From: Zelopaecilomyces penicillatus
Taxonomy: Eukaryota; Ascomycota; Sordariomycetes; Hypocreales; Pseudodiploosporaceae
Direction: 5' to 3'
NCBI GenBank assembly: GCA_005765155.1
Contig: VCCP01000003.1
Coordinates: 434,001 to 498,000, forward strand
DNA length: 64,000 bases
Positions 62,155 to 64,000 of this stretch are shown here, one piece after another. Both the position numbers and the translations under genes were made by a program. The notes under the pieces are model-generated. The model was not told where the DNA came from, made no database searches, and saw only the letters and a program-made list of their open reading frames with translations. Numbering within the stretch: position 1 is the first letter of the stretch; each line of letters begins with the position of its first letter.

Positions 62155-64000
62155 ATGGCAGCCGCCGATGCAAACATCCAATTCGACATCCGAGAAAAGC
62201 TACGGCTCTTCAAAAGTCCCATCGTTAAGCGCGACAATGAAAAGCACTCACGTCATCATACTGCCGATGGAGACAATGGCTCGGGGGATCTCAGTGTGCC
62301 GGGGGACAGAGATACCCCAGAGTTGATAAGGGTATGTTTTTTTTTTGGTTTTTTTTTGGAGATGACAATTTTGTTCCGCTTTTGCAAACAATATTGGTGT
62401 GTTGGCGTAGTAATTGAAAGCATGCGACGTTCACTCACTAATGGTGCTTAGCATGACGACGTGAGCATACTGGAGCTCTTCTTCGACCTCTTTTTTGCAG
62501 CGAATTATACAGTCTTTGCGCAGAACCAGGCTGTGACGAACCATGCGCGGTTCAAGGCTTATGTTGGCTACTTTTGGTGCGTTTTAGTCCCTCCCGCCTC
62601 TCATGACTCCTTGTTGCTGATCTCATACTTCCCGTCCGTTCTAGTCTCCTATGGCTGACTTGGTTTGTCGTTACGCTATATGATGTGCGGTTTGTCACCG
62701 ACAGTATCTTTGGTAAGCCATTCGTGTCCAGCCTTTCTCGGTGAGGTATGCGATGAGAACCATGGACTGACACGTCGTAGAGCGCATAACGAGAGCCGTC
62801 CAGCTTGGTGTCATGGTCAGCGCTGCGGTGGTTGCTCCAAGCTTCGATCCAACGAACCAGAATATGAAGACCATGAAAACCATGGGTAAGGCAATTTCTT
62901 CCTAAACAGACATCTACCTTCAACTATCATCATCTTTTGGTGTACTGACTTTGGTTTGATACAGCCGTCATACTCTGCGTATCTCGTGCTGTGCTCGCCA
63001 TTGAGTACACCAGCGTCCTTTGGCATGCAAGGAGATGCAAAAAGACCCGTCTGCCGCTGTACCTCCAGATCGGCATCAATGTCGCTGCTGCTGCTGTCTA
63101 TTTCGGCATGACGTTTCGCTTCCACCACACTCGGAGCAGGATATTCATTACATGGTATATCATTGCTGGCGTAGAGGCCATTCTCTCCATTGGAATCTCC
63201 AATTTCTGGCCGATTCTCAGTTTCACAAAGACTCATTTAATGAAGCGTATGAGTCTTTTGACCGTCATGATTCTTGGTGATGGGATTATTACGGTGGCTC
63301 AGAACGTCGTAAGCATTGTGAAGAGACCGGCTGCTTGGAGTGAGTTGACCCTACTCATCTTTTCTTTATCTTAGCCGGCTCTTCTGTGGCCAGGATTAAC
63401 TTGATACATCATTTGGGCAGACGCAACAACAATCGGTGTCGTAACCGCAGGCACAGCCACCATCTACTTCATCTTCCTCATCTACTTCGACTGGATGAAA
63501 ACATCCTACCTCCCCCCCTGGCGACAACAACTCTGGACCTGCCTCCACCTCCCCTTCAACCTCTCCCTCGTCATCTTCATGGCCGGCTTCACCCAATTCA
63601 TCATCTGGTCCAAAATCGTAAACACAATCGGCAACCTCGGCGAAGACTGGATCCTCGGCGACTTCTCTGCGCTCGCCAACGCCACCAGCCTCGACGTCCA
63701 AAGGAACATGACCCGCGTCACAAACGACTACTTTGCCGTCTACCCGCCAAAGTACTTTGACACCTGGAACGTCGTCAACCTCGCGCTTGACAACATCACC
63801 ACTATCCCGGATGAGTTTTGGGCACAGGCGTATAATGAGTTTGGGAACTTGTCGGCGAGTTTGGAGCCTGCGGCGGAGACGTTGGATAATGTGCTGGATG
63901 TGTTGTTGGCGTCCATGACGAATGCGCTTTTTGAGGCGTTTAATATTGATCTTACGCCAGAGGTGACGAATGCGGCAGCGAACTCGACGAATAGTAATCA
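62155..64000 (+). CDS. LtrA-family (low temperature requirement A) membrane protein, 3' end outside the window
   Basis: Six exons are visible: 62155-62331, 62452-62576, 62645-62712, 62781-62885, 62965-63339 and 63421 to the window edge. They give about 417 residues without a stop. After a hydrophilic N-terminus, the segment VSILELFFDLFFAANYTVF is the hallmark start of the LtrA domain, followed by LYDVRFVTDSIFERITRAVQ and about six further hydrophobic helices. LtrA was named in Listeria and is widespread in fungi; its biochemical role is unknown. The last visible part (from about residue 300) is more polar and contains several N-glycosylation sequons. The start at 62155 has an A-rich context; an in-frame ATG at 62008 would add 49 low-complexity residues. 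Introns are 68-120 nt, all GT-AG. Confidence 0.9.

Noticed and set aside
1..64000. CRISPR arrays, bacterial-type operons, rRNA genes
   Set aside because: The genome is eukaryotic. The regularly repeated sequences are microsatellites or LTR-internal degenerate repeats, and no rRNA similarity was seen.

Overview
The window looks like nuclear DNA of a filamentous ascomycete (Pezizomycotina; a sordariomycete is my best guess, not proven). The reasons are: genes with short GT-AG introns, mostly 52-120 nt; orthologues of Leu5, Cdc73, FlbA/Rgs1, Orc4, a fungal LtrA-domain protein and a DUF7053-type protein; and a 20-kb AT-rich block of retrotransposons carrying the transition-only decay typical of repeat-induced point mutation (RIP).

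Layout. (1) 184-1440: a mitochondrial carrier of the Leu5 type. (2) 2225-4032: a complete five-exon cytochrome P450 of 521 residues, resembling CYP53 benzoate 4-hydroxylases. (3) 4033-24300: heterochromatin-like repeats. These hold two nearly adjacent Ty1/copia elements (6106-12437 with 475-bp LTRs; 12467-18692 with 419-bp LTRs). Both carry a gag-pol frame broken by stop codons and point mutations, with no net frameshift. There are also two solo LTRs with perfect 5-bp target duplications, four copies of an unrelated ~390-bp repeat, a 1.39-kb tandem duplication, and an unidentified reading frame whose stops are only TAA or TAG until a single TGA at its end. (4) 24451-25758: CDC73 (Paf1 complex), starting about 150 bp from the repeat block. 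(5) 25759-50077: about 24.3 kb with normal base composition but no gene I can recognise, rich in homopolymers, microsatellites and, towards its right end, pyrimidine tracts. (6) 50078-52509: flbA/rgs1, a DEP-DEP-RGS regulator of G-protein signalling. (7) 55307-56083 (minus): a DUF7053-type protein. (8) 57639-60394 (minus): ORC4 with AT-hooks and a PHD finger ahead of the AAA+ ATPase. (9) 62155 to the right edge: a membrane protein of the LtrA family, cut by the window.

The genes do not form an operon or a biosynthetic cluster. They are mostly conserved housekeeping and signalling genes around one repeat island, with the P450 as an accessory-looking gene at the island's left edge. The points most worth following up are the Orc4 domain architecture, the 24-kb gene-free interval upstream of flbA, the copia primer site that matches the anticodon arm of initiator tRNA, and the unidentified RIP-degraded reading frame with its associated repeats.
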